This document shows positions 55,101 through 64,000 of a stretch of DNA of 64,000 nt, in pieces. This DNA comes from Nemertoderma westbladi. Taxonomy: Eukaryota; Xenacoelomorpha; Nemertodermatida; Nemertodermatidae. The notes under the pieces were generated by a model. The model did not search any database and was not told the DNA's origin. It saw only the letters and a list, made by a program, of their open reading frames with translations. Position 1 is the stretch's first letter. The number at the start of each line of letters is the position of its first letter. The stretch covers positions 1 to 64,000 of the forward strand of contig JAUCBJ010006245.1 in NCBI GenBank assembly GCA_032718475.1, in the 5' to 3' direction. A program made the position numbers and the translations under genes.

Positions 55101-58100
55101 CCTAACGCTGGCCTTTAAACCCCGCTCTATCCCATCCAACTAACCTCCACCGCCCTAACGCTGGCCTTTAAACCCCGCTCTATCCCATCCAACTAACCTC
55201 CACCACCCTAACGCTGGCCTCTAAACCCCGCTCTATCCCATCCAACTAACCTCCACCGCCCTAACGCTGGCCTTTAAACCCCGCTCTATCCCATCCAACT
55301 AACCTCCACCACCCTAACGCTGGCCTCTAAACCCCGCTCTATCCCATCCAACTAACCTCCACCACCCTAACCCTGGCCTTTAAACCCCGCTCTATCCCGT
55401 CCAACTAACCTCCACCGCCCTAACGCTGGCCTTTAAACCCCGCTCTATCCCGTCCAACTAACCTCCACCACCCTAACGCTGGCCTCTAAACCCCGCTCTA
55501 TCCCATCCAACTAACCTCCACCACCCTAACCCTGGCCTTTAAACCCCGCTCTATCCCGTCCAACTAACCTCCACCACCCTAACGCTGGCCTCTAAACCCC
55601 GCTCTATCCCATCCAACTAACCTCCACCACCCTAACCCTGGCCTTTAAACCCCGCTCTATCCCGTCCAACTAACCTCCACTGCCCTAACGCTGGCCTTTA
55701 AACCCCGCTCTATCCCGTCCAACTAACCTCCAACGCCCTAACGCTGGCCTCTAAACCCCGCTCTATCCCATCCAACTAACCTCCACCACCCTAACCCTGG
55801 CCTTTAAACCCCGCTCTATCCCATCCATCTAACCTCCACCGCCCTAATGCTGGCCTTTAAACCCCGCTCTATCTCATCCAACTAACCTCCACCGCCCTAA
55901 CGCTGGCCTTTAAACCCCGCTCTATCCCGTCCAACTAACCTCCACCACCCTATCGCTGGCCTTTAAACCCCGCTCTATCCCGTCCAACTAACCTCCACCA
56001 CCCTAACGCTGGCCTTTAAACCCCGCTCTATCCCATCCATCTAACCTCCACCACCCTAACCCTGGCCTTTAAACCCTGCTCTATCCCATCCAACTAACCT
56101 CCACCGCCCTAATGCTGGCCTTTAAACCCCGCTCTATCTCATCCAACTAACCTACACCGCCCTAACGCTGGCCTTTAAACCCCGCTCTATCCCATCCATC
56201 TAACCTCCACCGCCCTAACGCTGGCCTTTAAACCCCGCTCTATCCCATCCAACTAACCTCCACCACGCTAACGCTGGCCTTTAAACCCCGCTCTATCCCA
56301 TCCAACTAACCTCCACCACCCTAACGCTGGCCTTTAAACCCCGCTCTATCTCATCCAACTAACCTACACCGCCCTAACGCTGGCCTTTAAACCCCGCTCT
56401 ATCCCATCCATCTAACCTCCACCGCCCTAACGCTGGCCTTTAAACCCCGCTCTATCCCATCCAACTAACCTCCACCACCCTAACGCTGGCCTTTAAACCC
56501 CCCTCTATCTCATCCAACTAACCTCCACCACCCTAACGATGGGCTTTAAACCCCGCTCTATCCCGTCCAACTAACCTCCACCGCCCTAATGCTGGCCTTT
56601 AAACCCCGCTCTATCCCGTCCAACTAACCTCCCTGCCCTAACGCTGGCCTTTAAACCCCTCTCTATCCCGCCCAACTAACCTCCACCGCCCTAACACTGG
56701 CCTTTAAACCCCCCTCTATCTCATCCAACTAACCTCCACCACCCTAACGATGGGCTTTAAACCCCGCTCTATCCCGTCCAACTAACCTCCACCGCCCTAA
56801 TGCTGGCCTTTAAACCCCGCTCTATCCCATCCAACTAACCTCCACCGCCCTAACGCTGGCCTTTAAACCCCCCTCTATCTCATCCAACTAACCTCCACCG
56901 CCCTAACGCTGGGCTTTAAACCCCGCTCTATCCCGTCCAACTAACCTCCACCGCCCTAATGCTGGCCTTTAAACCCCGCTCTATCCCATCCAACTAACCT
57001 CCACCGCCCTAATGCTGGCCTTTAAACCCCGCTCTATCCCATCCAACTAACCTCCACCGCCCTAACGCTGGCCTTTAAACCCCCCTCTATCTCATCCAAC
57101 TAACCTCCACCACCCTAACGCTGGGCTTTAAACCCCGCTCTATCCCGTCCAACTAACCTCCACCGCCCTAACGCTGGCCTTTAAACCCCCCTCTATCCCG
57201 TCCAACTAACCTCCACCGCCCTAACGCTGGGCTTTAAACCCCGCTCTATCCCGTCCAACTAACCTCCCTGCCCTAACACTGGCCTTTCAACCCCACTCTA
57301 TCCCATCCAACTAACCTCCACCGCCCTAACGCTGGCCTTTAAACCCCCCTCTATCCCATCCAACTAACCTCCACCGCCCTAACGCTGGCCTTTAAACCCC
57401 CCTCTATCTCATCCAACTAACCTCCACCACCCTAACGCTGGCCTTTAAACCCCGTTCTATCCCGTCCAACTAACCTCCCTGCCCTAACACTGGCCTTTAA
57501 ACCCCGCTCTATCCCGTCCAACTAACCTCCACCGCCCTAATGCTGGCCTTTAAACCCCGTTCTATCCCATCCAACTAACCTCCACCGCCCTAACGCTGGC
57601 CTTTAAACCCCCCTCTATCTCATCCAACTAACCTCCACCGCCCTAACGCTGGCCTTTAAACCCCCCTCTATCTCATCCAACTAACCTCCACCACCCTAAC
57701 GATGGGCTTTAAACCCCGCTCTATCCCGTCCAACTAACCTCCCTGCCCTAACGCTGGCCTTTAAACCCCGTTCTATCCCATCCAACTAACCTCCACCGCC
57801 CTAACGCTGGCCTTTAAACCCCCCTCTATCTCATCCAACTAACCTCCACCACCCTAACGCTGGCCTTTAAACCCCGTTCTATCCCGTCCAACTAACCTCC
57901 CTGCCCTAACGCTGGCCTTTAAACCCCGCTCTATCCCGTCCAACTAACCTCCACCGCCCTAATGCTGGCCTTTAAACCCCGTTCTATCCCATCCAACTAA
58001 CCTCCACCGCCCTAACGCTGGCCTTTAAACCCCCCTCTATCTCATCCAACTAACCTCCACCGCCCTAACGCTGGCCTTTAAACCCCCCTCTATCTCATCC

Positions 58101-60874
58101 AACTAACCTCCACCACCCTAACGATGGGCTTTAAACCCCGCTCTATCCCGTCCAACTAACCTCCCTGCCCTAATGCTGGCCTTTAAACCCTGCTCTATCC
58201 CATCCAACTAACCTCCACCGCCCTAACGCTGGCCTTTAAACCCCCCTCTATCTCATCCAACTAACCTCCACCGCCCTAACGCTGGCCTTTAAACCCCCCT
58301 CTATCTCATCCAACTAACCTCCACCACCCTAACGATGGGCTTTAAACCCCGCTCTATCCCGTCCAACTAACCTCCACCGCCCTAACGCTGGCCTTTAAAC
58401 CCCCCTCTATCTCATCCAACTAACCTCCACCACCCTAACGCTGGCCTTTAAACCCCGTTCTATCCCGTCCAACTAACCTCCCTGCCCTAACGCTGGCCTT
58501 TAAACCCCGCTCTATCCCGTCCAACTAACCTTCACCGCCCTAACGCTGGCCTTTAAACCCCGCTCTATCCCGTCCAACTAACCTCCACCGCCCTAACGCT
58601 GGCCTTTAAACCCCCCTCTATCTCATCCAACTAACCTCCACCGCCCTAACGCTGGCCTTTAAACCCCCCTCTATCTCATCCAACTAACCTCCACCACCCT
58701 AACGATGGGCTTTAAACCCCCCTCTATCTCATCCAACTAACCTCCACCACCCTAACGCTGGCCTTTAAACCCCCCTCTATCTCATCCAACTAACCTCCAC
58801 CACCCTAACGATGGGCTTTAAACCCCCCTCTATCTCATCCAACTAACCTCCACCGCCCTAACGCTGGCCTTTAAACCCCCCTCTATCTCATCCAACTAAC
58901 CTCCACCACCCTAACGCTGGCCTTTAAACCCCCCTCTATCTCATCCAACTAACCTCCACCACCCTAACGCTGGCCTTTAAACCCCCCTCTATCTCATCCA
59001 ACTAACCTCCACCACCCTAACGATGGGCTTTAAACCCCCCTCTATCTCATCCAACTAACCTCCACCGCCCTAACGCTGGCCTTTAAACCCCCCTCTATCT
59101 CATCCAACTAACCTCCACCACCCTAACGATGGGCTTTAAACCCCCCTCTATCTCATCCAACTAACCTCCACCGCCCTAACGCTGGCCTTTAAACCCCCCT
59201 CTATCTCATCCAACTAACCTCCACCACCCTAACGCTGGCCTTTAAACCCCCCTCTATCTCATCCAACTAACCTCCACCACCCTAACGCTGGCCTTTAAAC
59301 CCCCCTCTATCTCATCCAACTAACCTCCACCACCCTAACGATGGGCTTTAAACCCCCCTCTATCTCATCCAACTAACCTCCACCACCCTAACGATGGGCT
59401 TTAAACCCCGCTCTATCCCGTCCAACTAACCTCCACCGCCCTAACGCTGGCCTTTAAACCCCCCTCTATCTCATCCAACTAACCTCCACCACCCTAACGC
59501 TGGCCTTTAAACCCCTCTCTATCTCATCCAACTAACCTCCACCACCCTAACGCTGGCCTTTAAACCCCCCTCTATCTCATCCAACTAACCTCCACCACCC
59601 TAACGATGGGCTTTAAACCCCCCTCTATCTCATCCAACTAACCTCCACCGCCCTAACGCTGGCCTTTAAACCCCCCTCTATCTCATCCAACTAACCTCCA
59701 CCACCCTAACGCTGGCCTTTAAACCCCTCTCTATCTCATCCAACTAACCTCCACCACCCTAACGCTGGCCTTTAAACCCCGCTCTATCTCATCCAACTAA
59801 CCTCCACCGCCCTAACGATGGGCTTTAAACCCCGCTCTATCCCGTCCAACTAACCTCCCTGCCCTAACGCTGGCCTTTAAACCCCCCTCTATCTCATCCA
59901 ACTAACCTCCACCACCCTAACGATGGGCTTTAAACCCCGCTCTATCTCATCCAACTAACCTACACCGCCCTAACGCTGGCCTTTAAACCCCGTTCTATCC
60001 CGTCCAACTAACCTCCACCGCCCTAACGCTGGCCTTTAAACCCCCCTCTATCTCATCCATCTAACCTCCACCGCCCTAACGCTGGCCTTTAAACCCCCCT
60101 CTATCTCATCCAACTAACCTCCACCACCCTAACGATGGGCTTTAAACCCCGCTCTATCCCGTCCAACTAACCTCCACCGCCCTAACGCTGGCCTTTAAAC
60201 CCCCCTCTATCTCATCCAACTAACCTCCACCACCCTAACGCTGGCCTTTAAACCCCGTTCTATCCCGTCCAACTAACCTCCACCGCCCTAATGCTGGCCT
60301 TTAAACCCCCCTCTATCTCATCCAACTAACCTACACCGCCCTAACGCTGGCCTTTAAACCCCGCTCTATCTCATCCAACTAACTTCCACCGCCCTAACGC
60401 TGGCCTTTAAACCCCACTCTATCCTGTCCAACTAACCTCCACCACCCTAACGCTGGCCTTTAAACCCTGCTCTATCCCATCCAACTAACCTCCACCGCCC
60501 TAACGCTGGCCTTTAAACCCCGCTCTATCTCATCCAACTAACCTCCACCGCCCTAATGCTGGCCTTTAAACCCCGTTCAATCCCGTCCAACTAACCTCCA
60601 CCGCCCTAACGCTGGCCTTTAAACCCCGCTCTATCTCATCCAACTAACCTACACCGCCCTAATGCTGGCCTTTAAACCCCGTTCTATCCCGTCCAACTAA
60701 CCTCCACCGCCCTAACGCTGGCCTTTAAACCCCGTTCTATCCCGTCCAACTAACCTACACTGCCCTAACACTGGCCTTTAAACCCCGTTCTATCCCGTCC
60801 AACTAACCTCCACCACCCTAACGCTGGCCTTTAAACCCCGCTCTATCCCATCCAACTAACCTCCACCGCCCTAA
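43192..60874 (-). repeat. 53-bp tandem array carrying a splice donor (~333 copies)
   Basis: Units (plus strand CTATCCCGTCCAACTAACCT, CCACCGCCCTAACGCTGG, CCTTTAAACCCCGCT) with about a dozen recurrent variants (CCGTCC/CTCATCC/CCATCC, GCTGG/GATGGG, CCACCG/CCTGCC). On the minus strand each reads GTGGAG/GTTAGTTGGATGGG: 42 nt from the end of exon 62758-62579 and 11 nt of intron. 53 is not a multiple of 3, so frames close quickly. The array ends 24 nt before the acceptor of the next exon, so almost the entire 19.4-kb intron is satellite. Large blocks are duplicated (see findings). Confidence 0.95.
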
Positions 60875-60892
60875 CTACTACTACTACTACTA
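60875..60892. repeat. (CTA)n tract at the LINE 3' end
   Basis: CTAACTACTACTACTACTAG joins the array to the LINE. On the element's strand it is a short (TAG)n tail. Confidence 0.8.
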
Positions 60893-62337
60893 GGATCGGC
60901 ATGCTGCATTGCAGCTGCATTTTTAAGAATGCTGTGCCGGCTTGTCAACAAAATTGCACCGCCACAACTACCTATCACCCATGACATTTGCTAGATCATC
61001 CGCATCTTTAAGGCCAGTGTCCTTTAAGATGCGTCTCAAGAAAGTCATGGGCTGTCCACCATGCTTATTCACTCCATGAGGCTGCCAAAGTACAAGATTA
61101 TGCACTGGCTGGTCCTCACGGCGAAAGCAATGTCATGCAAAGCGGAGGCGATTTTGTTCTAGTGTCAAGCTTGGGGGAACCAATGAGACACCTCCAATGT
61201 TATATAGTGTCTGGTTGGAGATGAGTGCATTGTACTTGACACAATGAACCCGGCGTAGCATTCTTGTGAATGTGCCATCCAGAGATTTGGTGTCCTCAGC
61301 AGTTAGAGCCCAGCATGGACTCCCGTAGAGGAGTACTGGAACTACTGCTGCTCTAAATAATCGGACCTTAAGTTTCCGATTAATTCTCGGTGACTTCCAA
61401 ATCCTGGAAAGCCTATTCAAGGCTGCCCATGCCTTTCCCTTACGTATTCGAAGGTCCTCATCTGACTTCCGGATCCATGATCCCAGGTAACAGAAGTCGT
61501 CCACCACATGCTCAAGCATACCATCCTTTGAGCTTATGCTCATCCGATCAGAGACTTGCTGAGGACTTTCAAAGTTAACTGTCAGAATTTTGGTCTTTCT
61601 GGAGTTAATAAAAAGACCAACACTAGAAGCAGCATGTTCTAATGAGCTGAGGAGCCGTTGGGCTCCCTCTAATGATTCTGAGAGTACTCCTAAGTCATCA
61701 GCAAAATCTAGATCAGTTAGGTACTTGGCAGGATTTCCTCGACTTCTGGAGCCAGTAGGTGGAGTTATCATCACCCCATCATCATTATAATGATCTAAGG
61801 ACATGCGTAGAACATAGTCAACCACAATAATGAACAAGAATGGTGCAAGTGTGTCTCCTTGGAGGACGCCCCATAACACTTCAAATGGTTCTGTGTCACC
61901 GTCAACAGTAGACACAAATGTTGTCGAACCATCGAATACTGATCTGATTGCTGCAATAATTTCATCAGGAATTCCATATAATGAAAGTATGCTGAACATA
62001 CGTGAGCGAGAGACTGGATCAAAGGCCTTGAAGAAGTCAACAAAGATAACAGCCAGATGCCTGTCTTTCTTTTTTGATAACTCTTCAATTATCCTTCTAA
62101 GTGCCAAAATGGGCTCCATGGTCCCACGACCTTTACGGAACCCATTCTGATTTCCACGGAGCAGTCTCTCAATGGGATCCCTGATGCGATTTAATAGAAT
62201 CCTATTGTATAGCTTTGCAGCAATCGAGATCAATGAGATTCCCCGAAAAGAACCATAGAGTGTTAGGTTGCCCTTCTTGGGAACTGCCACCAATTTATTT
62301 GTTTTCATTTCTTGTGGGACTCTTGTTGTTCGGCCTT
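60881..62337 (-). mobile_element. 5'-truncated non-LTR retrotransposon inside the 53-bp array
   Basis: The array stops after CCCTAAC at ~60874 and resumes at ~62338 with GGCCTTTCAACCCC. Between them lie a LINE 3' region, a (TAG)n tail and the RT. No clear target duplication was seen, and about 3 bases of the unit seem missing. The same family is present at 38878-39377. Confidence 0.85.
61133..62337 (-). CDS. Non-LTR reverse transcriptase, 5'-truncated, open frame of ~400 codons
   Basis: RT blocks in order: LVAVPKKGNLTLYGSF, FRGISLISIAAKLYNRI, GNQNGFRKGRGTMEPIL, FVDFFKAFDPVSRSRM, GVLQGDTLAPFLFIIVVDY and LTDLDFADDLGVLSES (FADD intact). The thumb follows (INSRKTKILTVN, LGSWIRKSDEDLRIRKGKAW, VLLYGSPCWAL). 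The endonuclease and any ORF1 are missing. The upstream ~3 codons of the open frame are array sequence, so there is no proper start. It resembles LINE RTs common in marine invertebrates, but I cannot assign the clade (RTE-like is possible). No stop codons interrupt it, suggesting a recent insertion. Confidence 0.82.
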
Positions 62338-62578
62338 TCAACCCCACTCTATCCCATCCAACTAACCTCCACCGCCCTAACGCTGGCCTTTAAACCCCGT
62401 TCTATCCCGTCCAACTAACCTCCACCGCCCTAACGCTGGCCTTTAAACCCCGCTCTATCCCATCCAACTAACCTCCACCACCCTAACGCTGGCCTTTAAA
62501 CCCCGTTCTATCCCGTCCAACTAACCTCCACCGCCCTAACGCTGGCCTTTAAACCCCGTTCTATCCCATCCAACTAAC
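62338..62578 (-). repeat. 53-bp array, exon-proximal part (~5 units)
   Basis: Continuation of the array on the exon side of the LINE. The unit nearest the exon is the exon end itself (minus strand GATGGGATAGAGCGGGGTTT, AAAGGCCAGCGTTAGGGCGG, TGGAG/GTTAGT). Confidence 0.95.
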
Positions 62579-62758
62579 CTCCACCGCCCTAACGCTGGCC
62601 TTTAAACCCCGCTCTATCCCATCCAACTCCATCTGTTTAGACAGCGCGACGGTTCTCTGGTCCCGAAGTTCCACCTCCCGACCCAACAGGTCGTAGAGAC
62701 TCGCGCCCTGCGAGGTGATATCCGAAGCGAGTTGTCGGCAGAGTTTCAATTCGTTCGC
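62579..62758 (-). CDS. CLUAP1: IFT38 exon: [18 protein letters not shown]
   Basis: The acceptor is TCATTCAG (AG at 62760-62759). The first donor is GTGGAG/GTTAGT (GT at 62578-62577), giving 180 bp or 60 codons, phase 0 at both ends. It reads [50 protein letters not shown] and GLKASVRAVE. Vertebrate CLUAP1 has [34 protein letters not shown]. The last 14 codons (from GIER on) are also the founding unit of the 53-bp array; alignment to the family ([20 protein letters not shown]) shows that they are genuine protein sequence, which argues that the array arose from the exon and not the reverse. Confidence 0.92.
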
Positions 62759-62760
62759 CT

Positions 62761-63063
62761 GAATGATGAAACATTAATTAAAGCCCTTAACGGTGATCTA
62801 TTAATCATACAAACTCTTTTCTAGTCCTGTTACAAAAATATGGTCAACAGTGAAGATGATGTCAGTTTCATAATTGAATATTTATGACAACAAAATTAAC
62901 GCAAAATTTTGTCAACTTAAAAGCCCAAATATTAAAAAGTATCACAAATTTATACTCTAAAAAAATGAATAAATTCAATAAAACAGGTAAAGGAATATGA
63001 TATAAGTACAGGTAAAGTATAAGTTCATTTATAAGTATAAATGAATTAGTACGACTGACTTAC
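62761..63063 (-). other. CLUAP1: IFT38 intron, ~305 bp, no array
   Basis: Ordinary AT-rich intron with GTAAGT donor and TCATTCAG acceptor. Nothing else is seen. It shows that not every intron of the gene carries satellite DNA. Confidence 0.75.
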
Positions 63064-63243
63064 TCTACTGTTCATATCGTAACTCCGACTGGATGGTGCA
63101 GACGAACTGTCTGCATTGTCTAACTGTTTGTTCGATTTAATCGCATTGTAGAGAATACCTGTGACTTTTAGCAATTCTTTAACTGCGTACCCATCAGCTT
63201 GGTACAACTTCTTCGTGTTGAGTTTTATGTGCGCTTTAGTCGC
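63064..63243 (-). CDS. CLUAP1: IFT38 exon: [20 protein letters not shown]
   Basis: The acceptor is TTATATAG (AG at 63245-63244) and the donor is AGTAGA/GTAAGT (GT at 63063-63062), giving 180 bp, phase 0 at both ends. It reads [37 protein letters not shown], a Ser/Asn-rich stretch and SYDMNSR. The first 45 residues are almost identical to the end of the CH-like domain of vertebrate CLUAP1 ([35 protein letters not shown]). YDMNSR plus the next exon's ANELK aligns with FDLGSKIADLK without a gap, so no exon is missing between them. This is the most diagnostic exon for the gene identity. Confidence 0.95.
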
Positions 63244-63245
63244 CT

Positions 63246-63788
63246 ATATAACATAATTAATTGTCTTATTAGATATTCAAGATAAAATATATTTGCAATA
63301 ATTTCAAGTTTAGTAACACTTTAACACTTTTTTAGTAACACAGTAAAATTTATAAACACTCTACAGTTACTATAATATGTAATTGAATTAGGGTAATAGT
63401 AAATACCTTTTAACTTGGAGTTTTCTAAGTTAAACCTAAATCCGTCGAGGTTTGCGAACTTTATTAAACGATGATTGACAATTTATTTAAATAAAAATTA
63501 ATGTAGCTTTTTATTATTATCTATTTTTATTTCTACAAAGTGAATAATAAACTGCACCAGAATATAAGTAATTAATTTATGGGTAATTGAATATTTGATT
63601 AATCCACTGTAAACATTTGTGGCGAGTTATCTGAATCGGGGCTGTCAAAAAAAAGTAACGGAACTCAGTAAACGATTATTACCTTCAAAATTTAATATAA
63701 TCCAGTTGTAAAGGAAAATTTTATGTTCTAGATAATCTCAGAAAAAAACAGATTTGAGGTCTGGCCATGTCCCAGAATATGTTGTCGT
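63246..63788 (-). other. IFT38 intron sequence, AT-rich
   Basis: No exon, ORF or RNA gene is recognised. The next upstream exon, which must end in phase 0, lies beyond the window. Confidence 0.5.
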
Positions 63789-63789
63789 A

Positions 63790-64000
63790 TTTCAGTGACA
63801 TGCCCCCCCCCCCCCCCCCCAAAAAAAAAAAAAATTTCTACAAATCTTAATGAGATTGCATGAAATATGAAACAGAGATAGTTTCATCTCCCTCCTCCTT
63901 GCTGGGTGAGCCAGAATTTTTATTTATGTTTTCATTCTTTAGTTACAAGCGTTGGAAAAAGTGTCTCCTACAGCGATATATATTGTACCAGTCGTACTGC
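63790..64000 (+). mobile_element. Partial copy of the foldback repeat family
   Basis: Starts near CATGCC with C18 (63803-63820) and A14 (63821-63834), then TTTCTACAAATCTTAATG, TAGTTTCATCTCC, GAGCCAGAATTTT and GTGTCTCCTACAGCGATAT. These match the complement of 5030-5200 and, in part, 4747-4900. The element continues past the window end. Confidence 0.6.

Larger units (their letters stand above)
5471..63243 (-). other. CLUAP1: IFT38/CLUAP1 gene, C-terminal three quarters (8 exons, introns of 0.14-22.7 kb)
   Basis: The gene model comes from conserved exons joined by phase-matched splice sites. In this window it encodes 306 codons plus either a 45- or 53-residue last exon. Family knowledge: IFT38 (CLUAP1, qilin, DYF-3) is a subunit of the IFT-B complex. 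Its N-terminal CH-like domain and C-terminal coiled coil connect IFT-B2 partners, including IFT57 and IFT80, and it is needed for cilium assembly. The exon upstream of 63243 must end in phase 0 and lies past base 64000. All exon frames are open, so I see no sign of a pseudogene. The long introns are almost completely made of tandem arrays and transposons. Confidence 0.88.

Noticed and set aside
43192-60874. Telomere-like CCCTAA words in the 53-bp array
   Set aside because: Each unit has a single CCCTAAC in a 53-bp context, not consecutive hexamers. It is the complement of exon-derived GTTAGGG.

Overview
This is eukaryotic, almost certainly metazoan, DNA: AT-rich non-coding sequence, spliceosomal introns, nested LTR and non-LTR retrotransposons, a tRNA-derived SINE, foldback elements and very long tandem arrays. 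BEL/Pao, Ty3/gypsy-like and CR1-like elements together with a cilium gene suggest an invertebrate animal, but the species cannot be named from the sequence.

The backbone is one gene on the minus strand that I recognise exon by exon as CLUAP1/IFT38, a subunit of the intraflagellar transport B complex. Eight coding exons lie between 63243 and 5471: 63243-63064, 62758-62579, 43166-43033, 20319-20178, 19046-18857, 6205-6114, and then two alternative last exons, 5972-5835 and 5632-5471. Splice phases join correctly throughout and every exon frame is open. The translation matches the family from the end of the N-terminal CH-like domain to the acidic C-terminus (DSDDDF). The N-terminal exons lie beyond base 64000.

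The striking feature is how the introns are filled. Three introns hold arrays whose repeat unit is the 3' end of the preceding exon plus its own 5' splice site: a 53-bp unit (62578 down to 43192), a 54-bp unit (43033 down to about 39857) and a 48/30-bp family (18857 down to 6281). Several hundred copies of a splice donor follow one another in a single gene. A fourth intron (20177-19047) carries a 22-bp array starting about 12 nt after its donor.

Transposons sit in and between the arrays. The 22.7-kb intron (43032-20320) contains a decayed BEL/Pao element (22176-39850, minus). It is interrupted in its RT by a gypsy-like LTR element (24645-36432, 173-bp LTRs, 5-bp target duplication). That element is interrupted in turn by a CR1-like non-LTR element (27540-34277, 14-bp target duplication) carrying a 2A-like motif and a proline-rich minisatellite inside ORF2. 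A 5'-truncated LINE copy lies in the Pao gag, and a longer copy of the same family lies in the 53-bp array. A foldback element with a 9-bp duplication lies in the 48-bp array. A 63-bp minisatellite is fused to the Pao integrase.

The left flank (1-5470), downstream of IFT38, holds a plus-strand ORF for a small single-pass membrane protein, repeated 14-15-mers, a SINE and a 450-bp foldback element. Relatives of that foldback element lie at both ends of the window.
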